NCBI RefSeq assembly: GCF_000372725.1
Contig: NW_005201287.1
Span: 376,689-440,688 of the forward strand
DNA: 64,000 nt
DNA from: Emiliania huxleyi CCMP1516
Lineage: Eukaryota; Haptophyta; Isochrysidales; Noelaerhabdaceae
Direction of reading: 5' to 3'
Each line of letters begins with the position of its first letter. Positions within the stretch are counted from its first letter, which is position 1. Under the pieces are notes generated by a model. That model did no database searches. It was not told the origin of the DNA and was given only the letters and a program-made list of their open reading frames with translations. The position numbers were made by a program, and so were the translations under genes. This document shows positions 1 to 10,100 of this stretch, piece by piece.

Positions 1-440
1 CCGAAAAACACCTCGCATTCCAACCATCCACCCACCCCACCCGCCCACCACCACCGCCCTCGCCCACCGTACACGCCCCCTACTCCGTATCCCACCACCG
101 CACCCCCCCTCCCCCTCCCTCCCCTTTCCCGGGCCCAGGTGGCGGACCCGACGGAACTGCCTCCTGCGACCGTTGCCGCGCTGGCGCGTGCGCCCGCTTG
201 GCGCGTGCCGCCGAGCCCAGTCGGCATGAGGCGGACAAGCCGGTGCACCGAGGCACACTCCCCCCCATCACACCATGCCCATGATCTTATGCATGCATGA
301 GGAGCGCTGCGGTGTGTACGTGTGTGTGTGTGTGTTGGTTTGTTTGTGCGAGGGCTGGGCAGGGCAGGGCGGGGCGGCGGCGAGCGGCGAGCGGCGTCGG
401 CGAGATCGGCGACGAAGAGAGGCGATGGTGACGTACACGG
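1..440. other. Non-coding start of window
   Basis: No convincing gene. The first 120 bases are C-rich low complexity, and a short GT microsatellite lies near 313-335. Open frames here are arginine/alanine/proline-rich by-products of GC content on both strands, with no domain signature. Confidence 0.5.
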
Positions 441-1015
441 CGGCAGTGTTCACGGCAGCAGCGCCGGTGGCGGCCCCGCGCAGCGGCGGCGGCGCCCTGA
501 GTGAGGCTGACTGCCCTGCACAGCCTGCTGGGAACGCTCCCGACGAGCGGCGCGCCACACGGGCCCGCCGCGGGCGACGCGGGCGGCGAGCCGACACGCG
601 TGTCGCAGGCGTAGACAGCACTGGCGAAGCGAGGCGGCCGGCGCCGGCCCGGAGGCGGTTGCAGTAAGAGCAGCGAAGCAAAAGTCACTGTCCAAGGCGT
701 ATTGAGCGGGCTGCCATCGAGCAGCGCGCCATGCGGGCCTGCCGCCGGCGACGAGATTGGAGAGCCGACAGGCATCGAAGAGGTAGGTACTGAGGAGGGC
801 CATCGCGGGGAGGCGGTCTGCGCCGGCCCTGCAGGCCGTCACAGAGAGCCTGGCGAGGCTGTACAGAATGCCGAGAGCATACTGAGCAGGCTGCCGTCGA
901 GCGACGAGCCATGCTCGTCGCAGGCGATGAGGTCGAGGAGCCGATCGGAGCGTCGCAGAGGCTGCCGACCACTGGCGTTCGCCCTCGGGCCCAGGGGTGG
1001 AAGGCATCGAAGAGG
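440..1015. repeat. Degenerate tandem repeat, ~185-bp unit, three copies
   Basis: Three related blocks begin near 521, 706 and 890. Each has the order: a gagc(a/g)ggctgcc-like start, then a cgacgagc(g/c)gcgccat-like core, then 'gagccgac'-like and 'ggcatcgaagaggtag'-like ends. The spacing of about 185 bp is nearly constant. The minus-strand frame over this stretch shows the same periodicity (ARRQPAQYAL and AARWQPAQYAL recur), so that frame is a repeat by-product rather than a gene. It is probably a decayed satellite. Confidence 0.5.
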
Positions 1016-3140
1016 TAGCAGACGTCGCAGAGCATCCGGCAGGCACGCAGCGACCCAATCTTTTGCTCACCGCACGCGACGGCCGTGCGAGCCGTCGGTC
1101 GGTCGGTGGTGATGGTCGACGTCGGCGCGCGCCGACCAACGCGGCTGCGGTGGGCGTCATGTGGCGGGCGTGGGACTAGACATTGTGCGACTTTCGGACG
1201 TCCCTCCGCCTAGAGTAACTATATAAGGTAAGGTAAGGTAAGGTAAACTTCTCCACACACACGAGGTGGTTGGGCAAGGGGGGGCGACCCTCGCGTCTCC
1301 ACGCTAGACGACAGGAGCTCTAACTGGTAACTCTTGTAGTTTGTTTGTTCTTTGTACTGTACTTTTAGCTTACTGGGAGAAAGGGCGAGATCTCTCTCTC
1401 TCTCTCTTTGTTTAGGATCCTCTACATGTGTACATCACGGGCCGCACCTCAAGTGTATCAACACCGACAGACGAAAGACGGACGTACTGACGTAAGTGTG
1501 CACTAACGTATGCCGACACTGTAGATTCTCAAGAAATGGGCATCTCAGACACCGCGCAGATGTCACACATGGCATGACTCAACGGGACATGGCTTGGGGC
1601 ATGGGATTTACACGCTCTCCGACATGAACTAACTACTCGCGGTGTACGCGCGCGCCGAGCAGAGCCGGCGCTATCCCGCTGACGGCGGCAAACGCGCATT
1701 GGCGGCAAGCGCGCCGCGGCGCGCGCGCCGATAGTTGACAAAAGTAGTCATGACAACCGCGCAAGCCAGCGAGCTGGCAGGGCGATCGTCTCCGCGCCGC
1801 AGGCTTGCGCGGGTGCACGCCGGGGCGGGGGCGGCCGCGTTGCTGGCCCGGCCGCCGAAAAAGAACCCTCCACAGCGCGCGGAGATCATCAACACGGGCT
1901 GGCATCGCACGCCAAGTATGGAACGTGGCAGCTTGACGTGGGCGAGGGCCCGGGCGAGGAAGGCCTCGCCCAGATCCACGTGGTGCATGTGCATGGCAGG
2001 AGGTTTATGACGCCAGAGCAGCGAGCGGCGTGCTGGCCTGTCCCGCGTGGCGGCGGGATCAAGAGAGTTTTTCCGGGACTTGATGATTGTGCGAGCGAGC
2101 CAAACGAATCCCACTCTGCCGCCCACAAGTGTGATACTCACACAGTTCGAAATCGGCGCGGCTGAACTCTCTGTGTAGTGGATCCGCGACCACAGTGTTG
2201 GCAGACGAGACAGTGACATGCTTGCCGGCTCGGCTTGCTTGGTCCTTGGACCTCGTGTCGGGCTCCCAATAAGTGCATCACTGTGCGTGCGGTGACGTAT
2301 GGTCCTAGGAAGCTACGGCTTCACTATATAACGGTAGTACTAACGATCGGAAGGGGCGATCGGAAGGGGAATACAGTACTTGTATCAGAGCCCTCGAGAT
2401 ATAGACGGAGACACACTGGCAGCATCGTTGCAGCCAGACGCCGTTTGAAGATAAGTAAGGCCGCCTTCGCTTGAGCCACCCACGCCACACCGCACACGCC
2501 TCTCCGCGCTCTAGTCCGCGCTGCTCTCTCCGCTGCCCAACCTGAGTAACTCTTCCACGAAAGCGGCTTCTGGGATCCCCGGGAAGCGCGCGCGGCGTTG
2601 GTTCGCGGCGGCTAATAATGGAAAATAATTCATCAGCTAAGGAGCTGGTGACGTGACGCTAATGTGCATGAGCGGAAAGTTGCCTCCCGACTTGACCGCT
2701 ATCATGGATCGCATAATCCCGGACTCATGGGAAGAGGACACACAAAGAGGACGACGACTTATTCTGCACACGCGCAGCTCCGGCTTGAAAGACTCTCCGG
2801 TAACCTAGCATTCGTTTACGGCGACCGAAATACAAGTAAAGCAGGAGCAAGGGGTAGCGGGGCAGCCAGCGCGATGGCTCGCCCTCTAAAGAAAGAGCGA
2901 CCCGGGGGATGCCCCGCCCGCGCGCCTGACCCAGGCGCGAGAAACGAATCTGCGAGGCGAGGCCGCTCATGCGGCCCGATGGGGAGGAACGGGCGGACTG
3001 CGGGAATCGGCCTCTTACACCGCCCTTCCTTGCAGCGAGCCCCCTCCAGCCCACCCGCGCTAGGTCTCGGGTTGACGCATGGGTCACTCCCGCGAACCCG
3101 AGAACTACCCTGGTACTCGAGTAGCCGGGGCAGTCGAGAA
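1016..3140. other. Intergenic, no gene recognised
   Basis: Contains a (GGTAA)n run at about 1226-1246 and a CT microsatellite at about 1391-1408. Long frames occur on both strands but lack domains and overlap one another. No tRNA or rRNA signature was seen. Confidence 0.45.
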
Positions 3141-3148
3141 GGGGCACC

Positions 3149-3180
3149 TGACGGTCGGCCGTCAGAAAACACGCCTGCGT
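3149..3180 (+). promoter_or_regulatory. Dispersed upstream block shared with 43499-43530
   Basis: A 32-base block containing acggtcggccgtcagaaa and acgcctgcgt lies directly 5' of the BTB gene ATG (3197). It recurs with a single change about 220 bases upstream of the ankyrin-CS gene ATG. It contains an imperfect dyad (gacggtcggccgtc). It could be a shared promoter element or the remnant of a mobile element; the sequence alone cannot decide. Confidence 0.3.
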
Positions 3181-3196
3181 GCTGCGTGCATCTACA

Positions 3197-3913
3197 ATGC
3201 TAGCCCGACGCTCCCTCCTCTCGCCTTTTCGGCGCTTGTGCACAACGCTCGCCTCCGAGCCCGTCGCCTCCAGCTCCACCTCTGCGATTCAGCGGCACGG
3301 CGCCGGCGATAAGGTAGTGAATCTCAACGTAGGCGGTAAATCCTTCATCACCCTGCGATCGACACTTGCCGAGAGCCCAACGCTGCGCGAGTACGTCGAG
3401 CGCGCCGAGGCAAACTTGGAATTTTCAAAGGATGGCGCTACGTTCATCGACCGCGATCCGACGCATTTCCCCATCATACTTGCACACATGCGCAACAAGT
3501 GCGAGGGGCTCGGGCTTAGCCTGACCTTGGGCGCCACCCGGCACAAGACGACGGTTTCACTACCAAAGGATCATGCAACGCTTGGCGAGCTGCTCCTGGA
3601 GGCCAAGCACTACCAGCTGCCAGAGCTTGAGAAGCGCATCTGCAAGAGATACTTTGTCACGTCGCTGATTTCCCAACTCGGCGTCGGCAACCCTTTCGAG
3701 GCATTCGCGCGCGGGGCGACCGCTCTTCGTGGCGTGCTCTTGGCCGTCGTGGGTGGAAGCGGCATTGCCGTAAGCATGACAGATGACTCGGGGAGCCGGA
3801 GCAGCAGCAGCGACGACGTACTCTCGGCGGTGAAGGAACGCGCGCAGGCAGCAGTTGATCGCTTTGTGCGCGGCGGCGGAGATGGGGCGGAAGGTGGAGG
3901 AGAGCGGAGATGA
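3197..3913 (+). CDS. BTB/POZ (KCTD/T1-type) domain protein
   Basis: Single-exon protein of about 238 residues. After a 40-residue leader comes a T1-type BTB domain, recognisable from VVNLNVGGKSFITLRSTL, a later DGATFIDRDPTHFPIILAHM and a helix-rich tail with LGELLLEAKHYQLPELEKRI. BTB-T1 domains oligomerise and commonly act in KCTD/Cul3 adaptors or K+ channels. No channel pore is present, so an adaptor role is more likely (inference). The ATG at 3197 gives MLARRSLLSPFRRLCTTL, an Arg/Ser-rich leader with the look of a mitochondrial or organelle presequence, which is unusual for a BTB protein. A short hydrophobic stretch (GVLLAVVGGSGIAV) follows the domain, then an acidic/Ser tail. An earlier non-ATG start is possible but less likely. 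Confidence 0.8.
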   Translation: MLARRSLLSPFRRLCTTLASEPVASSSTSAIQRHGAGDKVVNLNVGGKSFITLRSTLAESPTLREYVERAEANLEFSKDGATFIDRDPTHFPIILAHMRNKCEGLGLSLTLGATRHKTTVSLPKDHATLGELLLEAKHYQLPELEKRICKRYFVTSLISQLGVGNPFEAFARGATALRGVLLAVVGGSGIAVSMTDDSGSRSSSSDDVLSAVKERAQAAVDRFVRGGGDGAEGGGERR

Positions 3914-4180
3914 GATCATGGTCGGGCCATGTCTCCACAAGATCTTGTATGTGAGACAAAAGCCGATGGTATGAAAATTTTTCACTGGTCTCGAAAAAGG
4001 TGTGCGCGACCCCGCGACACCGACATAATACATGACAAACGCGTAACGTATGTACACATCGTCGATCGATCTCTCCGGACCCCAGCTCGTCTCGACACTC
4101 GAGAGTCGAGTCTGACCCGTCTCTCTCACGACACGTAAGAGTACAGACACGCTTGCGCTCGGTGTACGTGGAACTCAATC

Positions 4181-7100
4181 TCAAACGTACTGGCTCGCCG
4201 TGGCCCCGTCGTCCGCCGGGCCGCTGCTGGTCAGCTCGATGCTGCCCCTGTCGCCGCTGGCAGCGGAGGCGGGCGGGGGCGCGCGGGAGAGGGCGGCGTC
4301 GGCGGCGGCTGAGCCCGCGATGGCGAGGAAGACCGACTCGAGCGAGGGCTGCGTCGCCGAGTAGTCCAGCACGCCCAGGGCGCTCTTGGCCCCCTCCATC
4401 TGCTCGAAGATGTCGTGCAGCAGCACGCCTGGCTCGCAGCGGGAGGACGGGGCGTGAGGCGCCGCGCCACTCCGTGGGTACGACGTGGAAGGCTGAGGAC
4501 AGCTCGTTCTCAGACGGTCTACTCTCTGCTCCTCTCGGCTCGTCTCGGCGCGCCGCTCGGCAGCTCATACTTGGACCTGCCCGCCACGTGCTCGATCAGC
4601 CTCGCGCCGGGGAAGAGGCGGCACACGCCCTCGTGCGCCTCCTCGCCGCCTCCACCTCTGCCTCCTCCGCCGCCTCCGCCTCCGCCGCCCGCCGCCTCGC
4701 CCCCCACGCGCAGCTCGAGCGTGTACCCTCCGCCGTACTTCGACTTGAGGTGCTGCTGGCCGCCGAGGCAGCGCAGCCGGCCTGCGCCGTGGAGGAGGGC
4801 GGTCTCTTCCGGGCGCACTCAGAGGCGTGGAGCGGACGGCGTTCGACAACTGAGCACAGCTGACCACGTCGTCTCGAGTGCTAGTTTGACCGAAGAGCAC
4901 GTGTTCAAGCATCTGCCCCAGCCGGCCGGCCGCCATCACCCCGACGCGCGAGCAGAGCGCCTCGCACTCCGCCATCGAGTGCGTCGTGAGCACGAGCGAG
5001 CGGCGGGACCTACCGCCGTCACACCGGGCCCGGGGCTGAGAACGCCTCTTGTGGACTCGGCCCAGCACGAGCGAGCGGCATCACCGCTCCGTGGCGATGA
5101 CGTCCCACATGTGTCGCCTGCTCTGCGGGTCCATCCCGCTCGAGGGCTCGTCGAGGAAGCAGACGGACGGGTCGCCCACCAACGCGATGGCGAGCGAGAG
5201 CTTGCGCTTGTTGCCGCCCGAGTAGGCGCCGCACACTCGGTCCGCAAACGGCGTCAGCGTCACCTGCTCGATCAGCGACTGCACGAGGCCGGGGAGGGCA
5301 GCCTCGTCCAGGTTCTTGAGGCGCGCGAACATGGTGAGCAGCTCGCGACCCGTCATGCGCTCGAGGAGCGGGTCCTCCTGCGGGCCACAGGAGGAGGTGT
5401 CTAGGAGGTGTCTAGGAAGTGTCCAGGAAGTGTCTCGAGGAGCGGGTCCTCCTGCGGGCCACAGGAGGAGGTGTCTAGGAAGTGTCCAGGAAGTGTCCAG
5501 GAAGTGTCTCGAGGAGCGGGTCCTCCTGCGGGCCGCAGTAGGAGGTGTCTACGAGGTGTCTAGGAAGTGTCCAGGAAGTGTCTCGAGGAGCGGGTCCTCC
5601 TGCGGGCCACAGGAGGAGGTGTCTAGGAGGTGTCTAGGAAGTGTCCAGGAAGTGTCTCGAGGAGCGGGCTCTCCTGCGGGCAGTAGCCGAGCTGCTCCCG
5701 CACGCGCGGCAGCTGCGTCGCGATGCTGAAGCCGCCCACCCACGCGCCACCCCTCGTGGGCGGGAACTCGCCCGTTAGCATTCCGATCGAGGTCGTCTTG
5801 CCGGCGCCGTTGACGCCGAGCAGACCGAAGCACTCGCCGTCGAGGATGCGCAAGGACAGGTCCGCGACCGCAACCTTGGGCGGCGCCCTGCCCCGCGCCG
5901 CGTACACCTTTTGGAGCCGGTGTGCCACTGCACGCGCGCCGCCCCGCACGCCTCCGCCGCCGCCTTCAACAAGCTCGCCGTGATTAACGATTCATTTACT
6001 ATTATTCATTTACTATAATTAACGATTCATTGCGCCGCCGCCTTCCACGAGATCGCGCACGGCGTCGGCCTCCGCCTGCACGTCTTATTTTCTTTTCTAA
6101 TGATGAAGCGCTTGATAATAATTAATAAAAAAAGCGTCGGCCTCCGCCTGCACGTCCGCCTCGACGCAGCAAGCGCCCTCGGAGCGCAGCGCGCGCAGCG
6201 CCGCCTCCTCCGCCGTCCCACCCCGCCGTCGTGCACGCCGCTCGTACAGCACGCAGCCGAGGCCGGCCAGCAGCAGCAGCAGCAGCCCGAGGACGAGCAA
6301 GACGTAGTCGAGCGGCGTCGCCTCCGCCACCACACCTTCCCCGCCGGCGGGCGGCGCGTCGCCCTCGTTGTAGTTGAGCGCCGACTGCACCTCTCTCTCC
6401 GTGGTTCCGGCTGCGGCGACGGCGGTGGCGCCGAGGGCGAGCAGGAGCAGGGCGAGGGCGGAGGCGAGGCCGCAGCCGAGCCTGCTGCGGAAGGAGCAGG
6501 AGAGAGTCTCTCCGCCGAGCACTGCTGCCGCGGCGGCGAGGAGGGCGGAGCGGAAGAGGTAGGAGTACTCCGCGCCGAGGACGAGGGAGAAGAAGAGAAG
6601 CGCCTCGAGTGGGAGGAGGTAGAGCGCGCGCGACACCTCCTCGCTGCCGAAAGGGTCGTGCGGCTGCCCGCCGAGCTCCGCGAAGTACCACTCTTGCGTG
6701 AGAGCGAGCAGGGCTTGCCCGAAGTTGAAGGGCGGGAAGAGGCGGTAGAAGTGGACCAGCGCGCGGTCGGCGTCGACGGTGTTGGGCAGCACCTGCGGTC
6801 CACGTGAGGACGAGTCGTCGCCCTGCCCTCGGCGGTGCCGGCGGTGCCGGGCCGCACCTGCATGATCTGGTGTGCGAGGACCATCACGAAGCCCGTCGTC
6901 AAGTTGAAGACGAGGACGCCGATCTGCGCAGTCGAGTGCGAGAGGAAGAGGTGCGAGTAGCAGTACGCGAGCGGGATCGCCGCGAGGCCATACAACCACA
7001 GCACGAGCGCCGTCGCGCCCGCCTGGGCCGCATTGCCGACGAAGCCGGGCTCGCCGTAGAGGCCGAAGACGGCCATCACTCCGAGCGAGACGAGGGAGGA

Positions 7101-10100
7101 CATGCCTGCGTCCCAGAGGTAGTGGGCGAGCCAGTAGACGACGGGGTTGGTGCCCGAGACGAGCTGCAGGTGCTTCGCCTTGGAGTTTCGCTCCTTGACA
7201 ATGAGGGGCGCGACGGCGGCGGGCGCGTACGAGAGCGGGATGAGCACGAAGATGCCGGCGAGGAAGGCGAGCACCACTTGCACCTGCCGAGAGGGCCCGA
7301 GATGGCCCGAGATGGCCCGAGATGAGCCGAGAGGACCCGAGATTGCCCGAGAGGACCCGAGGGAGGCGAGCACCGCCTGAACCTGCGCCGACTCCAGCTG
7401 AGAATCACTAAGGGGCTCTCTTACATCTGAGCCGCCGGCCTGCGCCGACTGCGCCGCCGTGAGCGGCAGGGGATGGTTGTGCACCCGGTAGTAGGTGTCG
7501 GCTGAGGAGGAGGAGGGAGCGCCGGCGGAGGAGGAGGGAGCGCCGGAAAAGGCGGCGGAGGCGGTCTCGTTGTGGATTAACCGCCACGCCGCGGCGGAAA
7601 CCTCCCCGAGCATCGCCGCGTTGGCGTGCGGCGACGACGCGTTGAACAGCACCGTCATCTCCGCCGCGACGCACGCCTCGATGCGGAGGGAGTCGGGAGG
7701 CGGCGCGCCGCTCGCCGAGCCCACGTCCACGTCGGGCAACCTCGACCACTCTGCAGGGTCGCCGAGACCGTACGCCGGCGCGGCGACAGAGATGCCGCTC
7801 TCGGAGAGCGTCACGCGCCCTGCCGACACCGCGACGGGCCCCGCGCCGTCGCTGGCGAAGGTGAGGTTGGGGGCGGAGATGGCGACGGCGGCGCGGGAGA
7901 CGCGGATCTCGCCCAGCCGCAGGGTTGGCGAGGTGAGGGTGAGGGTCTCCTCCCCGAGAGGCACGGAGAGGGCGAGGTCGGACGCGTTGAGCAGGGCGGA
8001 GATGTCGATCTCGACGCCCTCGAGGGCGGAGATCGACGCCTCGCCCCCGGCGTGCACGTCGCGCAGGGCGGGCGCCACGCCGCTGAGCTCGAGGACTGCC
8101 CGCTGCTCGAGGGGGAGAGCGCCGAGCAAGCCGAGCAGCGCACCGGTGTCGAGCGGGAGGAGGCTGCCCGCTAGCGCGCCAACCTGCTCGCCGAGGAGGC
8201 CGATGCCTTGCTCGAACGCAAAGCTCCTTGCCAGCTGGCCGTTGACGGTCAGCGGGCAGGAGGGCGGCGCCGGCGGGGCGCCGACCGACCAGGAGGGGTT
8301 GGTGTACGAGGCGCCGGAGGCGGAGGCGGGCGGTGGGGCGGCGGGGTCGGCGGAGGGAGGAGCGAGCTGGCGGCAGAGCGCCTCGATGGTGCCCTCGAGG
8401 TATGCCGTCTCGCGCGTGCCGCCGCCTCCTCCTCCTCCGCCCGCCTCCAGCGAGAATGCGGCCTCGATCGCGGCCGCAAGCGCCTCCGTCGCGCTCAGCG
8501 GAGCGTCCCTCGAGCTGGACGCGACGGCGTCAACGGCGGCGAGGGCGGCGGCGAGGGCTGCCGGGTCGACACGGCTCGTGAGGTTGCCGAGTAGCTGTCC
8601 GGTGAGGATGCCGCCCAGCCCGCCGCCCGCTGCGAGGCCGCCCAAGCTGTCGAGCAGCTGCTGCGCGTCCTGCTCGTCCACCTCGCCGTCGCCATTGAGG
8701 TCGGCGACGCTCGAGTTGCCTCCGCCGAGGGTGAGGTTGGCCGCCGCCGCGAGAGCAGCGAGCTGCTGCGTGACGTCGGCCGGAAGGCTCAGATTCCCCG
8801 CGCCGCCCGGGGGCGACGCGCCGCTGCACCGGAGCAGCCCGAGGGCGACCGCAGCTCGCAATCGTCGCCCGCCGCCAGGGAGAGTCTCGCCGAGTTCCTC
8901 GGCGGAGACGTTGAGCCGGAGGGAGTCCGGGAGGGCGAGGGCGCCCACGCGGACGCACCTCTCGTGCTGACTGTACGTCTCGAGCATGTGCCGCGAGAGA
9001 GCCGCCGAATCGCCTGCCGGGACATGTCGCGGACATGTCGCGGACATGTCGCGGACACGTGCAGAGCGTGTGCCGCGAGAGGGCGCGGAGAGAGGCGCCT
9101 TGCACGCGGTCGAGAGAGAGCACGCTCCGCTCCGCGAGGGCGGCGACGAGCGGGTGCGAGGCGGGAGGCGAGTGCAGGAACTGGGTGGAGTCCGGCCCAT
9201 CGCCGCGCGTGTAGAGCGAGGCGTCGAGCAGTATCCTAGACACTTCCGAGACACTCTCCGAGACGCTCTTCTAGGCGCGCGGAGAGGTAGGCGTCGAGCC
9301 GTCTCCTCGGCCCGACGCGCGGGTCGGGGAGGAGGAGGACGAGCATGGTGAGCGCGACGAGCAGTACCTGAGCTCGCGGGCAGCGGCAGCTGAGGAAGGG
9401 CCCCGCGGCGGGCAGGAGGGAGTCGACGTGTCTGCGACGTGTCTGCGACGTGTCTGCGACGTGTCTAGGAAGAAGCACCGGCAGCGCGTGCTGCAGGAAG
9501 AGTCCCTTGCGGTCGCGCTTGGCGCAGACTGCACGCTTCTGGAGCAGCACGCACAACTGCTTGCACGGCGAGGCGGCGCCGCTGCGGCGTGCGCCCACGG
9601 AGGCGGAGGAAGACCTCCTCCATCGAGGTGAGCGAGACGCCTATTCACAGCAGCAGGGTGTGAAGAGAGGCGGAGGAAGACCTCCTCCATCGAGGTGAGC
9701 GAGACGCCTATTCACAGCAGCAGGGTGTGAAGAGAGGCGGAGGAAGACCTCCTCCATCGAGGTGAGCGAGACGCCTATTCACAGCAGCAGGGTGTGAAGA
9801 GAGGCGGAGGAAGACCTCCTCCATCGAGGTGAGCGAGACGCCTATTCACAGCAGCAGGGTGTGAAGAGAGGCGGAGGAAGACCTCCTCCATCGAGGCGAG
9901 CGAGACGCCTATTCACAGCAGCAGGGTGTGAAGAGAGGCGGAGGAAGACCTCCTCCATCGAGGTGAGCGAGACGCCTATTCACAGCAGCAGGGTGTGAAG
10001 AGAGGCGGAGGAAGACCTCCTCCATCGAGGTGAGCGAGACGCCTATTCATAGCAGCAGGGTGTGAAGAGAGGCGGAGGAAGACCTCCTCCATCGAGGCGA

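Noticed and set aside
1226-1246. (GGTAA)n as a run of splice donors or regulatory element
   Set aside because: Short pentanucleotide microsatellite with no gene next to it.
7495-8970. 491-codon plus-strand ORF
   Set aside because: It is the antisense shadow of the ABCA TMD2 loop; it has no domain and mirrors the GC3 bias of the true gene.
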